A stretch of DNA of 64,000 nt from Enterobacter sp. R4-368 (GCF_000410515.1 NC_021500.1:4154001-4218000), one strand, 5' to 3'. Counted from the stretch's first letter, positions 9,436 to 20,659 are shown. Notes: a model not told the origin generated them from the sequence alone. Translations and numbers: made by a program.

Positions 9436-9928
9436 AGATGTGGCTAAAAGCCGTCTCAATTTACGCAACCCCTGGCATCTGCTGGCTACTGGCTTTGGTA
9501 GCGGTTTAAGCCCCATCGTTCCGGGAACGATGGGATCGCTGGCGTCGATTCCCTTCTGGTGGGCGATGACCTTTTTGCCCTGGCAGCTCTACTCGTTGCT
9601 GGTGATGTTTGGGATCTCGCTTGGCGTTTACCTCTGCCACCAGACAGCAAAAGATATGGGTGTGCACGATCACGGCAGTATTGTCTGGGATGAGTTCATC
9701 GGCATGTGGATAACGCTCATGGCCCTCCCGACCAATGACTGGCAATGGGTCGCCGTGGGGTTTGTGCTGTTCCGTATTCTGGATATGTGGAAGCCGTGGC
9801 CGATCCGCTGGTTTGATCGCAATGTTCACGGCGGAATGGGGATCATGGTCGATGATATTGTCGCCGGGATCATCGCCGCCGGGCTGCTCTATCTGATTGG
9901 CCATCACTGGCCGCCTGGCCTTATCTGA
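9413..9928 (+). CDS. pgpA: Phosphatidylglycerophosphatase A
   Basis: This 171-residue inner-membrane phosphatase turns phosphatidylglycerol phosphate into phosphatidylglycerol. It has about four membrane segments and the family's conserved [15 protein letters not shown] and [19 protein letters not shown] stretches, rich in acidic residues that bind the metal. The ATG at 9413 lies inside thiL behind GGAAAGGAT and matches the E. coli start; an upstream TTG at 9398 is less likely. It converges on yajO across a pyrimidine-rich stem-loop. Confidence 0.95.
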   Translation: MTTLPRTKDVAKSRLNLRNPWHLLATGFGSGLSPIVPGTMGSLASIPFWWAMTFLPWQLYSLLVMFGISLGVYLCHQTAKDMGVHDHGSIVWDEFIGMWITLMALPTNDWQWVAVGFVLFRILDMWKPWPIRWFDRNVHGGMGIMVDDIVAGIIAAGLLYLIGHHWPPGLI

Positions 9929-9932
9929 GCTT

Positions 9933-9955
9933 TCCCTCTCCCGGCGGGAGAGGGA
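9933..9955. terminator. Stem-loop between pgpA and yajO
   Basis: A perfect 10-bp stem TCCCTCTCCC/GGGAGAGGGA with a GGC loop stands between the two converging stops. There is no long T-run on either side. Similar pyrimidine-rich hairpins recur at 17891 and 50046. Confidence 0.6.
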
Positions 9956-9965
9956 GGTTTCGCGT

Positions 9966-10940
9966 TTACTTAAAGCCAACCACTGGATGCGGTTTATATG
10001 GCGTTTCCAGCTCGGCTATCTGCTCCGGTTTCAGCGTTAAATCTACCGCGCCCAGCAAGTCGTCCAGTTGCTCTTCACGCGATGTACCGATAATCGGCGC
10101 GGCAACACCGGGTTTACTCAGCAGCCACGCCAGCGCGACCTGCGCGCGCGATGCGCCAATCTCTTCTGCCACACCCGCCAGCCGCTCGGCGATCTGCGCG
10201 TCGTTGTCATCCGTTTCGCTGTATAGTGTTTTGCCAAATTCATCCGACACCAGACGCGCAGTGGTTTCCCCCCACGGGCGCGTTAAACGACCGCGCGCCA
10301 GCGGGCTCCACGGAATAATCGCTACGCCCTCTTTGTAGCACAGCGGCAACATCTCGCGCTCTTCTTCGCGGTAGATCAGATTGTAATGATCCTGCATGGT
10401 GACAAAGCGCGCCCAGCCGTTTTGCTCCTGCAACGCTAACGCCTGGGCAAACTGGCGGGCGTGCATTGATGATGCGCCGATATAGCGGGCCTTGCCGGCT
10501 TTTATAACCTCGTCCAGCGCTTCAAGTGTCTCTTCGATAGGCGTGGTGTAATCCCAGCGATGGATTTGCAGTAAATCTACATAGTCCATGCCAAGACGCC
10601 GCAGGCTGTCGTCAATGGAGCGCAAAATTTGCGCGCGTGACAGGCCTTCGGGCAGGTCGCCAACCTGGTGATACACTTTGGTCGCGACGACCACATCTTC
10701 GCGGCGGGCGAAATCACGCAGCGCCCGGCCAACAATCTCTTCACTGCTGCCGTCTGAGTAGCTGTTTGCGGTATCGAAAAAGTTAATCCCGCCTTCCAGG
10801 GCGCGTTTGATGATGGGGCGGCTGCTCTCTTCGGGCAAAGTCCAGGCGTGTTTACCGCGATCCGGTTCGCCAAACGTCATGCAGCCCAGACAAAGGCGGG
10901 AAACCTTCAGGTCTGTTTTTCCTAATGTGTTGTATTGCAT
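9966..10940 (-). CDS. yajO: Aldo/keto reductase YajO
   Basis: This 324-residue TIM-barrel oxidoreductase has the aldo/keto reductase catalytic tetrad Asp56, Tyr61, Lys88 and His127. The cofactor motif near the C-terminus (PIIGTSREEQ) suits NADP(H). In E. coli, YajO has been linked to making deoxyxylulose 5-phosphate, which would fit its position 60 bp behind dxs in the xseB-ispA-dxs-yajO operon; that role is not visible from sequence. The ATG at 10940 gives the E. coli length; a start at 10961 adds MTSRSGT with no match. Confidence 0.92.
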   Translation of the reverse strand: MQYNTLGKTDLKVSRLCLGCMTFGEPDRGKHAWTLPEESSRPIIKRALEGGINFFDTANSYSDGSSEEIVGRALRDFARREDVVVATKVYHQVGDLPEGLSRAQILRSIDDSLRRLGMDYVDLLQIHRWDYTTPIEETLEALDEVIKAGKARYIGASSMHARQFAQALALQEQNGWARFVTMQDHYNLIYREEEREMLPLCYKEGVAIIPWSPLARGRLTRPWGETTARLVSDEFGKTLYSETDDNDAQIAERLAGVAEEIGASRAQVALAWLLSKPGVAAPIIGTSREEQLDDLLGAVDLTLKPEQIAELETPYKPHPVVGFK

Positions 10941-11000
10941 GGTTCCACTCCTGCTTGTCAAAACGTACGTTTAAGCATAGCAGGAGCGGATGGGGGAGGG

Positions 11001-12863
11001 TCAGGCAAGCCAGTTTCTGATGCGGGATTCAATGCCTGCGGCATCCAGGCCTATTTCAGCGCGGGCTTCATCCTGCGTGCCCTGCGGGATAAAGAAATCC
11101 GGCAGCCCAATATTCAGCACCGGTACAGGTTTGCGGTGGGCCATCAGCACTTCATTCACGCCGCTACCTGCACCGCCGATAATGGCGTTTTCTTCCAGCG
11201 TTACCAGCGATTCATGGTGTGCGGCGGTTTCCAGAATCAACGCCTCATCCAGCGGTTTGGCAAAACGCATATCGATAAGCGTGGCGTTCAGCGCTTCGGC
11301 GGCTTTTTCGGCCTCCGGCAATAGCGTGCCAAAATTAAGAATTGCCACTTTTTCGCCACGGCGTTTCACCACACCTTTGCCGATAGGCATTTTTTCCAGC
11401 GGTTGTAGCGGCACACCAACTGCATTACCGCGCGGGTAGCGCACCGCGCTTGGGCCATCTGCGTAGTGATAGCCGGTAAACAGCATCTGGCGACATTCGT
11501 TTTCATCGCTCGGTGTCATCACCACCATCCCCGGGATGCAGCGCAGATACGAAATATCAAACGCCCCCTGGTGAGTCTGGCCGTCTGCGCCAACGATCCC
11601 GGCGCGGTCGATAGCGAACAGCACCGGCAGTTTCTGGATCGCCACATCATGAATAACCTGATCGTAGGCGCGTTGCAGGAAGGTGGAGTAAATCGCCACC
11701 ACCGGCTTGTAGCCGCCAATCGCAAGACCTGCGGCAAATGTCACTGCGTGCTGTTCGGCAATCGCCACATCAAAGTATTGATCCGGGTATTTGCGTGAGA
11801 ACTCGACCATGCCGGAACCTTCACGCATCGCCGGTGTGATCGCCATCAGCTTGCTGTCTTTCGCCGCGGTTTCGCACAGCCAGTCGCCGAAAATCTTCGA
11901 ATAGCTCGGCATGCCGCCGCTGCTTTTTGGCAGCGTTCCGCTGGTCGGATCGAATTTCGGTACGGCGTGGAAAGTGATCGGATCTTTTTCGGCCGGTTCA
12001 TAACCGCGCCCTTTTTTGGTCATGATATGCAGGAACTGCGGGCCTTTCAGATCGCGCATATTACGCAGCGTCTGCACTAAACCCAGCACATCGTGACCGT
12101 CGACCGGGCCGATATAGTTAAAGCCCAGCTCTTCAAAAAGCGTACCCGGCACCACCATGCCTTTGATGTGCTCTTCGGTGCGCTTAATCAGCTCTTTAAT
12201 CGGCGGTACGCCGGAAAGCACTTTTTTGCCGCCTTCGCGCAGCGTGGAGTAGAGCTTGCCGGAGAGCAGCTGCGCCAGGTGATTATTCAGCGCGCCGACA
12301 TTCTCTGAAATCGACATCTCGTTGTCGTTTAACACCACCAGCATATCCGGGCGGATATCACCCGCGTGGTTCATGGCTTCAAATGCCATGCCAGCGGTGA
12401 TCGCGCCATCGCCAATCACGCAGACGGTGCGGCGCTGTTTGCCTTCTTTTGCCGCCGCGACGGCGACACCAATACCGGCGCTAATGGACGTCGATGAATG
12501 GCCAACGCTCAGCACGTCGTATTCGCTTTCGCCGCGCCAGGGAAAAGGGTGCAACCCGTTCTTCTGTCGGATGGTGCCGATTTTGTCACGACGTCCGGTC
12601 AGAATTTTATGCGGATACGCCTGGTGGCCCACGTCCCAGATCAACTGATCAAACGGCGTGTTGTAGACGTAATGTAGCGCGACGGTCAATTCAACCGTGC
12701 CAAGCCCGGAGGCGAAGTGCCCGCTGGAGCGGCTCACGCTGTCGAGCAGATAGCGGCGCAGTTCGTCGCATAGCTTCGGCAGGCTCTCTTTCGGCAGCAG
12801 GCGCAACTCTTGCGTGGTATCAACCAGCGCCAGCGTCGGGTATTTGGCTATATCAAAACTCAT
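11001..12863 (-). CDS. dxs: 1-deoxy-D-xylulose-5-phosphate synthase
   Basis: This 620-residue thiamine-diphosphate enzyme makes the first intermediate of the methylerythritol phosphate pathway, and also a precursor of thiamine and pyridoxal, from pyruvate and glyceraldehyde 3-phosphate. His49 and His80 of the active site, the ThDP motif GDGAITAG (151-158) and the transketolase-like [15 protein letters not shown] are present. The C-terminal domain is complete. It lies 24 bp downstream of ispA in one operon. Confidence 0.97.
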   Translation of the reverse strand: MSFDIAKYPTLALVDTTQELRLLPKESLPKLCDELRRYLLDSVSRSSGHFASGLGTVELTVALHYVYNTPFDQLIWDVGHQAYPHKILTGRRDKIGTIRQKNGLHPFPWRGESEYDVLSVGHSSTSISAGIGVAVAAAKEGKQRRTVCVIGDGAITAGMAFEAMNHAGDIRPDMLVVLNDNEMSISENVGALNNHLAQLLSGKLYSTLREGGKKVLSGVPPIKELIKRTEEHIKGMVVPGTLFEELGFNYIGPVDGHDVLGLVQTLRNMRDLKGPQFLHIMTKKGRGYEPAEKDPITFHAVPKFDPTSGTLPKSSGGMPSYSKIFGDWLCETAAKDSKLMAITPAMREGSGMVEFSRKYPDQYFDVAIAEQHAVTFAAGLAIGGYKPVVAIYSTFLQRAYDQVIHDVAIQKLPVLFAIDRAGIVGADGQTHQGAFDISYLRCIPGMVVMTPSDENECRQMLFTGYHYADGPSAVRYPRGNAVGVPLQPLEKMPIGKGVVKRRGEKVAILNFGTLLPEAEKAAEALNATLIDMRFAKPLDEALILETAAHHESLVTLEENAIIGGAGSGVNEVLMAHRKPVPVLNIGLPDFFIPQGTQDEARAEIGLDAAGIESRIRNWLA

Positions 12864-12887
12864 CAGAGACTCATCGTGGTGTTTTCG

Positions 12888-13787
12888 TTATTTATCACGC
12901 TGGATTATGTAATTCGCCAGTGCTTCCAGTGCCGTCGTATCCAGCGACTGTGCCGCAAGCAGGCTTAAAGCTTGCCGGGCGTCGTCAATCAGGTCGCGGG
13001 CTTTTGTCCGGGCTTGCTCAAGGCCCAGTAGTGCGGGATAGGTGCTTTTCCCCAGTTGCTGGTCAGCGCCCTGGCGTTTGCCAAGCGTCGCAGTATCGCC
13101 GACAACATCCAGAATGTCATCCTGAACCTGGAACGCCAGACCAACGCATTCGGCATAGCGATCGAGCAATGGCAGGGCTTCGCGGCCTTTATCCCCAGCG
13201 CTTAGCGCGCCCATTCGCACCGCTGCGCGAATCAGCGCGCCGGTTTTGTGGCGATGGATCTGCTCCAGTTCAGCCAGCGAAACCCGCTTGCCTTCCGCTG
13301 CGAGATCCAGCGCCTGGCCGCCGCACATTCCTGCGACGCCGCTGGCGTGAGCCAGTTCCGAAACCATCGCCAGCCGGTCACGCGCATCGACTTCTGCCAT
13401 GGGCGCATCTGTAAGAATAGAGAAAGCCAGAGTTTGTAACGCATCACCCGCGAGGATGGCGCTGGCTTCACCAAACTTAATATGGCATGTCGGTAAACCC
13501 CGGCGGAGATCATCATCATCCATGGCGGGCAGATCGTCGTGGATCAGCGAGTAAGCGTGAATACACTCCACCGCCGCTGCAGGCGCATCCAGCGTTTGCT
13601 GGCTAACGCCGAACATGTTGCCTGTGGCATAAACCAAAAAAGGACGCAGACGTTTACCGCCTAATAATGCGCCATAGGAAATGGCCTCAACCAGAGGAGT
13701 GTTCTGAAAGGGCAGTGGCGCGATAAATCGGCGCAGCGCTTCATTGGCCTGAGAGACACAGGCCTGTAGCTGTTGATCGAAATCCAT
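12888..13787 (-). CDS. ispA: Farnesyl diphosphate synthase (geranyltranstransferase)
   Basis: This 299-residue prenyltransferase builds geranyl and farnesyl diphosphate from C5 units. Both aspartate-rich motifs are present: DDLPAMD at 84-90 and DDILD at 223-227. The GGKRLRPF substrate-binding segment is at 43-50. The ATG directly abuts the xseB stop (TAA then ATG), so translation of the two is coupled. Confidence 0.96.
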   Translation of the reverse strand: MDFDQQLQACVSQANEALRRFIAPLPFQNTPLVEAISYGALLGGKRLRPFLVYATGNMFGVSQQTLDAPAAAVECIHAYSLIHDDLPAMDDDDLRRGLPTCHIKFGEASAILAGDALQTLAFSILTDAPMAEVDARDRLAMVSELAHASGVAGMCGGQALDLAAEGKRVSLAELEQIHRHKTGALIRAAVRMGALSAGDKGREALPLLDRYAECVGLAFQVQDDILDVVGDTATLGKRQGADQQLGKSTYPALLGLEQARTKARDLIDDARQALSLLAAQSLDTTALEALANYIIQRDK

Positions 13788-14030
13788 TTATTCAGCGTCC
13801 GGAGCAAAAGGCGTAAGGGGAGCCTCTTGTGAATCAGAGAGCAGGATCTGCACGCGTTGTTCCGCCTGCTGGAGTTTCACCTGTCCCTGGCGCGCCAGTT
13901 GCACGCCGCGTTCGAATTCATTGAGTGCCTCTTCAAGCGGTAGATCGCCGCTTTCAAGACGAGTGACAATCTGTTCCAGTTCGCTTAGCGCTGTTTCAAA
14001 ACTGGCCGGTGCGTCGTTTTTCTTTGGCAT
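13788..14030 (-). CDS. xseB: Exodeoxyribonuclease VII small subunit
   Basis: This 80-residue helical protein binds in several copies to XseA to form the single-strand exonuclease VII. It carries the typical [36 protein letters not shown] segment, read here in two parts at about 11-45. It is the first gene of xseB-ispA-dxs-yajO and is divergent from thiI across 213 bp, where both promoters should lie. Confidence 0.95.
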   Translation of the reverse strand: MPKKNDAPASFETALSELEQIVTRLESGDLPLEEALNEFERGVQLARQGQVKLQQAEQRVQILLSDSQEAPLTPFAPDAE

Positions 14031-14243
14031 AGTGAATGTCTGACTCTTCTATTGTTCTGGCTCAACGTAGCTATGGTAGCGAAGTCACGGCGCTTAGCAA
14101 ATAACGCGCAATGGTAATGCAATGTGCGCAGCTTTATTGCGATGGTGGTATACTCCTGCGCCTGGATGCAGCCGCGGGTATGGGGCTGCTGTACTATTTT
14201 CCTATACAGGCCCAGCCGGGCTTGCCAACGAACCATTGCCGCC

Positions 14244-15692
14244 ATGAAGTTTATCATTAAATTGTTCCCGGAAATCACCATCAAAAGCCAATCTGTGCGT
14301 TTGCGCTTTATTAAAATTTTGACCGGGAACATTCGTAACGTTCTGAAGCACTACGACGAGACCCTCGCCGTTGTCCGCCACTGGGATCATATCGAAGTGC
14401 GCGCCAAAGATGAAAATCAGCGCCTGGCTATCCGCGACGCGCTGACCCGTATTCCGGGCATCCACCATATTCTCGAAGTGGAAGATGTTCCTTTCACCTC
14501 GCTGCACGACATTTTTGAGAAAGCGCTGGTGCAGTACCGCGAGCAGATCGAAGGTAAAACCTTCTGCGTGCGCGTTAAACGCCGCGGCAAGCATGAGTTT
14601 AGCTCGATTGAAGTTGAACGTTACGTCGGCGGCGGTCTGAACCAGCATGTCGACTCTGCGCGCGTCAAACTGACTCACCCGGATGTGACGGTGAATCTGG
14701 AGATCGAAGACGATCGCCTGCTGTTAGTGAAAGGCCGTTATGAGGGTATTGGCGGTTTCCCGATCGGCACTCAGGAAGATGTGCTGTCGCTCATCTCCGG
14801 CGGTTTCGACTCCGGCGTTTCCAGCTATATGCTGATGCGTCGCGGTTGCCGCGTACACTACTGCTTCTTTAACCTGGGCGGCGCCGCGCATGAAATTGGT
14901 GTTCGCCAGGTCGCACACTACTTGTGGAACCGTTTTGGCAGTTCTCACCGTGTACGGTTTGTGGCGATCAACTTTGAGCCAGTGGTCGGTGAAATCCTCG
15001 AAAAAGTGGATGATGGCCAGATGGGCGTGGTGTTGAAACGCATGATGGTGCGCGCAGCGTCAAAAGTGGCTGAACGCTACGGCGTGCAGGCGCTGGTGAC
15101 CGGTGAAGCACTGGGCCAGGTGTCCAGCCAGACGCTGACCAATCTGCGTTTAATCGACAACGTTTCTGACACGCTGATTTTGCGCCCGCTTATCTCTTAC
15201 GATAAAGAGCACATCATCGATCTGGCGCGTGAAATCGGTACTGAAGATTTCGCCCGTACCATGCCGGAGTATTGTGGTGTGATCTCGAAAAGCCCAACTG
15301 TAAAAGCGGTGAAGGCGAAAATCGAAGCGGAAGAGGAACATTTCGACTTCTCCATCCTAGATAAAGTGGTCGCTGAAGCGAGCAATATCGATATCCGCGA
15401 AATCGCCCAGCAGACCCAGGAAACCGTGGTCGAAGTTGAAACGGTCAACGGTTTTGGCCCGAACGATGTGATCCTGGATATCCGCTCTATTGATGAACAG
15501 GATGACAAACCGCTGAAGCTGGAAGGGATCGACGTGGTTTCGCTGCCGTTCTATAAACTGAGCACCAAATTTGGCGACCTCGATCAGAACAAAACCTGGT
15601 TGCTGTGGTGCGAACGCGGCGTGATGAGCCGTCTGCAGGCGCTCTATCTGCGCGAGCAGGGTTTTACCAACGTTAAAGTTTATCGCCCATAA
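14244..15692 (+). CDS. thiI: tRNA 4-thiouridine synthase / thiazole sulfur transferase ThiI
   Basis: This 482-residue enzyme adenylates U8 of tRNA and transfers sulfur to it, and also passes sulfur to ThiS for thiamine. The order is an N-terminal ferredoxin-like and THUMP region (to about 165), PP-loop SGGFDSG at 185-191, and a C-terminal rhodanese domain with catalytic Cys456 (WCERGVMS). Cys344, which forms the disulfide in E. coli, is also present (PEYCGVI). The ATG at 14244 gives the exact E. coli length; 40 extra in-frame residues upstream have no match. Confidence 0.96.
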   Translation: MKFIIKLFPEITIKSQSVRLRFIKILTGNIRNVLKHYDETLAVVRHWDHIEVRAKDENQRLAIRDALTRIPGIHHILEVEDVPFTSLHDIFEKALVQYREQIEGKTFCVRVKRRGKHEFSSIEVERYVGGGLNQHVDSARVKLTHPDVTVNLEIEDDRLLLVKGRYEGIGGFPIGTQEDVLSLISGGFDSGVSSYMLMRRGCRVHYCFFNLGGAAHEIGVRQVAHYLWNRFGSSHRVRFVAINFEPVVGEILEKVDDGQMGVVLKRMMVRAASKVAERYGVQALVTGEALGQVSSQTLTNLRLIDNVSDTLILRPLISYDKEHIIDLAREIGTEDFARTMPEYCGVISKSPTVKAVKAKIEAEEEHFDFSILDKVVAEASNIDIREIAQQTQETVVEVETVNGFGPNDVILDIRSIDEQDDKPLKLEGIDVVSLPFYKLSTKFGDLDQNKTWLLWCERGVMSRLQALYLREQGFTNVKVYRP

Positions 15693-15696
15693 AAAA

Positions 15697-15782
15697 CTGC
15701 CGGAGAGGGTGACCTTTTCCGGCAGCTTTCGCGTTACTTTGCATTGAAAGCCCGGCAGGCATCGCACCGCCGGGCTTTTTGT
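15697..15782. terminator. Two tandem terminators between thiI and yajL
   Basis: The first stem is CTGCCGGA/TCCGGCAG (15697-15725), preceded by an A-run. The second, stronger one is AAAGCCCGGC/GCCGGGCTTT (15747-15778) followed by TTTTT-GTTTT. With A-runs on the left they can serve thiI rightward and yajL leftward. Confidence 0.75.
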
Positions 15783-15784
15783 TT

Positions 15785-16378
15785 TCAGGCTTCGTAGTAG
15801 TTATAAATTCCGGCAGCCATCACCAGCTGTGATGCCACTTCGTGCGCTTTTTCGCGCCCCACCAGTAAATCAATAATTTTCAAAGCAAAATCGATGGCGG
15901 TACCCGGCCCCTGGCTGGTGAGCAGATTAACGCGCGGATCCCACACGACGCGTTTATCCTGCCACTGTTCGGCGGGAATAGTCTCTTTCAGGCCAGGAAA
16001 GCCGGTCATATTGCCCAGCGGGAAAATCTCATGCGGCACCAGCACGGTGCCCGCCGCAGCACAAATTGCGGCGACGATACGGCCCGAGAGGTGAAACTGG
16101 CGCACGGTTTCCACCAGTAACGGACTATCGCGAAAACACTCCGCCCCTTTCAGACCGCCGGGCAGCACAATCACGTCGTAATCGCCATCGGCTACTTCTA
16201 CTAACGGCGCATCCGCCAGCAGTTTTACGCCGCGTGAGCAAGTAACGACCAGATTGCCATCACTGGCGACGCTGGCGGTAGTAACGGCAATTCCACCACG
16301 TACCAGCAGATCGATAGTGGTGACCGCTTCGGTTTCTTCACTACCAGGGGCGAGACATATCAGAGCCGATGCGCTCAT
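15785..16378 (-). CDS. yajL: YajL, DJ-1/PfpI-family protein (protein/nucleotide deglycase or chaperone)
   Basis: This 197-residue flavodoxin-like protein is the bacterial relative of human DJ-1; E. coli YajL protects thiols and glycated molecules under oxidative stress. The nucleophilic elbow Cys106 is present in AAICAA, and Glu15 lies in the APGSEETEA loop. After the elbow the sequence reads AAAG where E. coli has AAPA, a small change near the active site. The ATG at 16378 has AAGGAG seven bases ahead. The gene starts inside panE (38-bp overlap), so the two are coupled. Confidence 0.93.
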   Translation of the reverse strand: MSASALICLAPGSEETEAVTTIDLLVRGGIAVTTASVASDGNLVVTCSRGVKLLADAPLVEVADGDYDVIVLPGGLKGAECFRDSPLLVETVRQFHLSGRIVAAICAAAGTVLVPHEIFPLGNMTGFPGLKETIPAEQWQDKRVVWDPRVNLLTSQGPGTAIDFALKIIDLLVGREKAHEVASQLVMAAGIYNYYEA

Positions 16379-17252
16379 ACTCACTCTCCTTACGTTTAAT
16401 CATTTCATACAGACGGGCGTTTTCCGGCACCGCAATACCGTGCGCGCGGGCGCGCCTGAGCAGGTAACCCGTAATATAATCACACTCGGTATGGCGCATC
16501 GCGCGTACGTCCTGCAGCATAGATGAGATATTTTCTGCCGTGTTTTCAATAATCTGATTCACGTAGCTCAGTAAATCATCGGCAGAAATATGGTGGCCTT
16601 CACGTTCAATCACCGCAGCAACTTCACGCGTCACCTTTTGGATCTCCTCCGGGAACGCTCGCAGATCGCCATTTTTACAGTCATGCAGCGCGGTTAACGG
16701 GTTGATGACGCAGTTCACCGCCAGCTTGCGCCACAGCGCCGGACGGATCGTGTTATGCCAGGCCACGTCCGGCAGCACATCCTGCAGGATGTCGGCCAGA
16801 TAGCTGAACTCGCCATCCTGCTGTCGCGCCGGACCAATGTGCGTGGTACCGCTGGCAACGTGCACGATAACATTGCCATCACGGCGCGCAGCATGAGTAG
16901 TCGTACCGATCAGTAACGGATTCGCCAGTGCTTTCAACTCTTCGACAGTGCCCATGCCGTTGTGAATCAGGAGCACGGGGGTTGAAGGTGAGAGTGTTGC
17001 TGCCAGCCCTTTCACCGCATCGGAAACTTGCCACGCTTTTAACGTCACCAGCAATAAATCGCTACGCGCCAGGAATTCAGGATCGTTGGCCGTCAGGGAT
17101 TCGTTAAATATTGAGCCGTCTTCATCAACGACATTCACACTGCAAAATGGCTGTGGCACGCGCAACCAACCCTGTACCTCATGTCCCTTTTTACACAACG
17201 CGGTTAACCACAATTGCCCTAAAGCACCGCATCCGAGTACGGTAATTCTCAT
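16341..17252 (-). CDS. panE: 2-dehydropantoate 2-reductase PanE
   Basis: This 303-residue NADPH-dependent ketopantoate reductase acts in pantothenate (coenzyme A) synthesis. The Rossmann motif [11 protein letters not shown] lies at 5-15, the catalytic Lys176 in [13 protein letters not shown], and the C-terminal helical domain is complete. It is transcribed away from yajQ and overlaps the start of yajL. Confidence 0.95.
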   Translation of the reverse strand: MRITVLGCGALGQLWLTALCKKGHEVQGWLRVPQPFCSVNVVDEDGSIFNESLTANDPEFLARSDLLLVTLKAWQVSDAVKGLAATLSPSTPVLLIHNGMGTVEELKALANPLLIGTTTHAARRDGNVIVHVASGTTHIGPARQQDGEFSYLADILQDVLPDVAWHNTIRPALWRKLAVNCVINPLTALHDCKNGDLRAFPEEIQKVTREVAAVIEREGHHISADDLLSYVNQIIENTAENISSMLQDVRAMRHTECDYITGYLLRRARAHGIAVPENARLYEMIKRKESEYERIGSDMSRPW

Positions 17253-17391
17253 TTATCCTCCTCACCTGCAACGTCGCCAGGTGTTGCTTTCACCATTATA
17301 GCGCTGTCGGCTAAGCTTCCCGTATTACAAGTTGAGTTATGCCTCGTTGCGGGTATTATGCAACGCAACAAATGCAGAGGGAGAAGAAAAG

Positions 17392-17883
17392 ATGCCATCT
17401 TTCGATATCGTTTCCGAAGTTGAAATGCGTGAAGTGCAAAACGGCGTTGAGAATGCGACCCGTGAAGTAGGGACTCGCTTTGATTTTCGCAACGTTGAAG
17501 CCACGTTTGAACTGAACGAAGAGAAACAGACCATTAAAGTTCTGAGCGAATCCGATTTCCAGGTTAACCAGCTTCTGGATATTTTACGCGCGAAATTGCT
17601 GAAACGCGGCATTGAAGGGGCGTCGCTGGACGTGCCGGAAGAGTTTGTACACAGCGGCAAGACCTGGTTCGTGGAAGCAAAACTGAAACAGGGTATTGAT
17701 GCAGCGACGGCGAAGAAAATCATCAAGCTGATTAAAGACAGCAAGCTGAAAGTGCAGGCGCAGATTCAGGGCGAAGAAATTCGTGTGACCGGGAAATCCC
17801 GTGATGACTTGCAGTCTGTTATGGCACTGGTGCGCGGCGGTAATCTTGGCCAGCCGTTCCAGTTCAAAAACTTCCGCGATTAA
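17392..17883 (+). CDS. yajQ: YajQ, nucleotide-binding protein of the UPF0234 family
   Basis: This 163-residue protein has two ferredoxin-like RNA-recognition-type halves. Relatives bind tRNA/rRNA, GTP or cyclic di-GMP; the role in enterobacteria is unsettled. It starts [12 protein letters not shown] and ends [15 protein letters not shown], both highly conserved. The ATG at 17392 is preceded by AGAGGGAGAAGAAAAG. In-frame upstream residues from 17332 have no match. Confidence 0.94.
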   Translation: MPSFDIVSEVEMREVQNGVENATREVGTRFDFRNVEATFELNEEKQTIKVLSESDFQVNQLLDILRAKLLKRGIEGASLDVPEEFVHSGKTWFVEAKLKQGIDAATAKKIIKLIKDSKLKVQAQIQGEEIRVTGKSRDDLQSVMALVRGGNLGQPFQFKNFRD

Positions 17884-17890
17884 TGTGCGC

Positions 17891-17913
17891 GCTCTCTCCC
17901 TGGCGGAGAGAGC
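17891..17913. terminator. Stem-loop between yajQ and yajR
   Basis: A 9-bp stem GCTCTCTCC/GGAGAGAGC with a CTGGC loop lies between the two converging genes. It lacks a T-run and resembles the hairpins at 9933 and 50046. Confidence 0.55.
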
Positions 17914-17924
17914 GTGTCGCAGCG

Positions 17925-19286
17925 TTAACCCGCTACGGCTTGTTCAACCTCAAAGCGGTTAGTGACCTTACTGTCAATCTTGACGTAAGCGCTACGCTCT
18001 TCGGCAACCACTAATACTTCACTTACTCCCTTTGTTGCCAGCAAACGTTTTTGCAACGCTTCATTGATGGTGACATTTTCCGGGATCGCGATGCGCAGGC
18101 TGCTGACATAGGGCGGTTCCTGCATGGTGCCTGCGACAAGCAGCCAGACCATCGCCAGCAATGCACCGGCAAGAAATACCGTTTGTGAATCAAACAGACC
18201 ATCTACCCAGCCGCCGAGCGCGCCGCCAATTGCCACGCCGATAAACTGGCTGGTGGAGTAAATCCCCATCGCCGTGCCTTTATAGCCTGCGGGCGCTTCT
18301 TTGCTGATTAACGAGGGTAGTAATGCCTCCATCAGGTTAAAGGCGAGGAAAAAGATCTGTACACCAATGACGATTTCCCAGAAATGTGGCCCCGCGCCCC
18401 ACAACACGATTTCCGCAATCAGTAGCAGCGCCACGCAGAACACGAAAACGCGCTTCATGCGGCGCTTCACTTCGGCGTAGATAATAAATGGCACCACCGA
18501 AACGAAAGAGATAAGCATAGTGACCAGGTAGATTTTCCAGTGATCCGGTGCGAGAAAACCGGCGGCTTCGAGTTGGCCTGGCAGGGCAACAAACGTCGAC
18601 ATCAGCAGGATATGCAGGCACATAATGCCAAAGTTGAGTTTTAGCAGCTTCGGGTTGACCATCACCATCTGGAAACAGTCTTTCACCATGCCGGATTCGC
18701 GGTTACGCACATGTTGCTGACTGTCTGGCACGACCCAGATAGTCAACGCAATACCGGCTGTTGCCAGCCCGGCAATCATCCAGAACAGCGCATGCAAACC
18801 CAACTGATGCGTGATAATCGGGCCAAGCACCATGGCAATGGCGAAGGTGACGCCAAAACTAACGCCGATAAAGGCCATCGCTTTGGTACGATTCTGTTCG
18901 CGAGTGAGATCGGAAAGAAGCGCCATAACAGCGGCGGCGATGGCACCGGAGCCTTGTAATGCGCGACCAAGAATAATGCCCCAGATAGAATCGGAAAGGG
19001 CGGCAATCACGCTCCCGGCGACAAAAATCGCTAACCCGCCAACGATAAGCGGCTTGCGGCCGATGCGGTCAGAAAGCAAGCCAAAGGGAATTTGAAACAC
19101 GGCTTGCGCGAGGCCATAAATACCAATTGCCAGACCGATGAGTGCTTCACTGGCGCCCTGCAGCGCCATACCGTACGTGGTCAGAACGGGCAGGACCATA
19201 AACATGCCGAGCATGCGCAGTGAGAATACAGTCCCTAAACCCCAGGTGGCGCGCAACTCGCCTGGCGTCATTTTATAATCGTTCAT
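17925..19286 (-). CDS. yajR: MFS transporter YajR
   Basis: This 453-residue major-facilitator proton-driven transporter has 12 membrane helices and the A-loop motif DRIGRKP after helix 2. A C-terminal soluble YAM domain follows from about residue 388 (SLRIAIPENVTINEALQKRLL), a ferredoxin-like regulatory domain special to YajR. The substrate is unknown. The start MNDYKMTPGE matches E. coli; the in-frame GTG-side extension from 19313 is not needed. Confidence 0.93.
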   Translation of the reverse strand: MNDYKMTPGELRATWGLGTVFSLRMLGMFMVLPVLTTYGMALQGASEALIGLAIGIYGLAQAVFQIPFGLLSDRIGRKPLIVGGLAIFVAGSVIAALSDSIWGIILGRALQGSGAIAAAVMALLSDLTREQNRTKAMAFIGVSFGVTFAIAMVLGPIITHQLGLHALFWMIAGLATAGIALTIWVVPDSQQHVRNRESGMVKDCFQMVMVNPKLLKLNFGIMCLHILLMSTFVALPGQLEAAGFLAPDHWKIYLVTMLISFVSVVPFIIYAEVKRRMKRVFVFCVALLLIAEIVLWGAGPHFWEIVIGVQIFFLAFNLMEALLPSLISKEAPAGYKGTAMGIYSTSQFIGVAIGGALGGWVDGLFDSQTVFLAGALLAMVWLLVAGTMQEPPYVSSLRIAIPENVTINEALQKRLLATKGVSEVLVVAEERSAYVKIDSKVTNRFEVEQAVAG

Positions 19287-19392
19287 TACCACCTCAATTT
19301 GAAAACCGGACATAGTGTAGTGCGGGGGCAGGGCGGGGTAAATAACAGCTTAATTAACAAATATTACCTGTAGAGCGGGGCGTTTGGGCATG

Positions 19393-19414
19393 AAAAAAGG
19401 GTGCCGTAGCACCC
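19393..19414 (-). terminator. Terminator of the cyo operon
   Basis: A 6-bp stem GGGTGC/GCACCC with a CGTA loop (19399-19414) is followed, reading the minus strand, by six T residues (19393-19398). It lies 19 bp beyond the cyoE stop. Confidence 0.8.
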
Positions 19415-19433
19415 TTTATAATGGCGGTTTGGA

Positions 19434-20321
19434 TCACCAGACGTAGGTCAACAGGTTATGGGAATCCGGCACCATAAAATCGACCGACATCATCACGCTG
19501 AGCGAGGTGATAGCGACAATGGAGAAGACGAACAGTTTGCGCGCCCACACCTTATCATCCTCAACTTTATAACCACGCAGCGCCATACCCAACCACCAGA
19601 GGCTTACCGCTGCGGCAACGACCAGGTATTTGTAACCGGCGTAGCCGCCAAGCGACAGCATCAAGGTGGCGATAGCGAACGCCAGGATGTAGAGCGTGAT
19701 ATGGTTTTTCGCCACGGAAATACCTTTCACCACCGGCAGTACCGGGATATTCGCTGCCTGATAATCCTTAAAGCGGAAAATCGCGATGGCATACGAGTGA
19801 GGCATCTGCCACAGGCTGAAAATCGCCAACAGGATCGCCGCGCCGCTGTCAAACTCGTTGGTGACGGCGCAGTAGCCAATCACCGGCGGCGCAGCGCCGG
19901 AGAGTGAACCAATCAGCGTACCGTAAACGGAGTGGCGTTTCATATACAGGCTGTAGACGCCCACATATACCACGAACCCCATTACCCCGAGCCAGCAGGC
20001 CAGCGGGTTGGCGCCAAACCACAGCAGCATGAAGCCAGCAATACCCAGCAAGGCGGCGTAAACCAGCGAGACTTTTGGCGAGATCAGCCCTCTGACCAGC
20101 ACCCTGTTTTTCGTCCGTTCCATCTTTTTGTCGATGTCACGATCGATGTAGTTGTTAAAAACACAACCAGAGGCGACCACCAGCGACACACCAATCAGCG
20201 TGTAGATGAACAGGGGGTAATCAATGTGGCCTTTAGAGGCCAGCAGGAATCCCCCTATCACGGAGATCAAGTTGCCAAAAATAATGCCCGGTTTCGTGAC
20301 TTGCAGGTATTGCTTAAACAT
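19434..20321 (-). CDS. cyoE: Protoheme IX farnesyltransferase (heme O synthase)
   Basis: This 295-residue polytopic UbiA-family enzyme adds farnesyl to heme B, making heme O for the bo3 oxidase. The first aspartate motif [15 protein letters not shown] is near residue 70, and a second conserved [14 protein letters not shown] loop is near 197. It is the last gene of cyoABCDE, 12 bp behind cyoD. Confidence 0.95.
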   Translation of the reverse strand: MFKQYLQVTKPGIIFGNLISVIGGFLLASKGHIDYPLFIYTLIGVSLVVASGCVFNNYIDRDIDKKMERTKNRVLVRGLISPKVSLVYAALLGIAGFMLLWFGANPLACWLGVMGFVVYVGVYSLYMKRHSVYGTLIGSLSGAAPPVIGYCAVTNEFDSGAAILLAIFSLWQMPHSYAIAIFRFKDYQAANIPVLPVVKGISVAKNHITLYILAFAIATLMLSLGGYAGYKYLVVAAAVSLWWLGMALRGYKVEDDKVWARKLFVFSIVAITSLSVMMSVDFMVPDSHNLLTYVW

Positions 20322-20333
20322 ACTTCGCCGCTC

Positions 20334-20659
20334 TTATCGAACCATCATGTTGTAGTTGAGGTTCCACATAATCCAGATGGAACCTACCACCACGATCGCG
20401 ATGATCAGCACAGTAAAGACGAAAGCCGTCATGTTCCAGCCTTCATCAGACTTGGTGTTCATGTGCAGGAAGCACACCAGATGCACCAGAATCTGTACCA
20501 CCGCTGTCACCAGCACAGTGCCGAGAATCGCCACGTGGGACGCAGTACCGCTCATCACCATCCAGAACGGGATCACCGTCAGGATGATCGACAGGATAAA
20601 ACCTGTCATGTAGGTTTTTACGCTACCGTGGGAAGCGCCATGATCGGTTGAATGACTCA

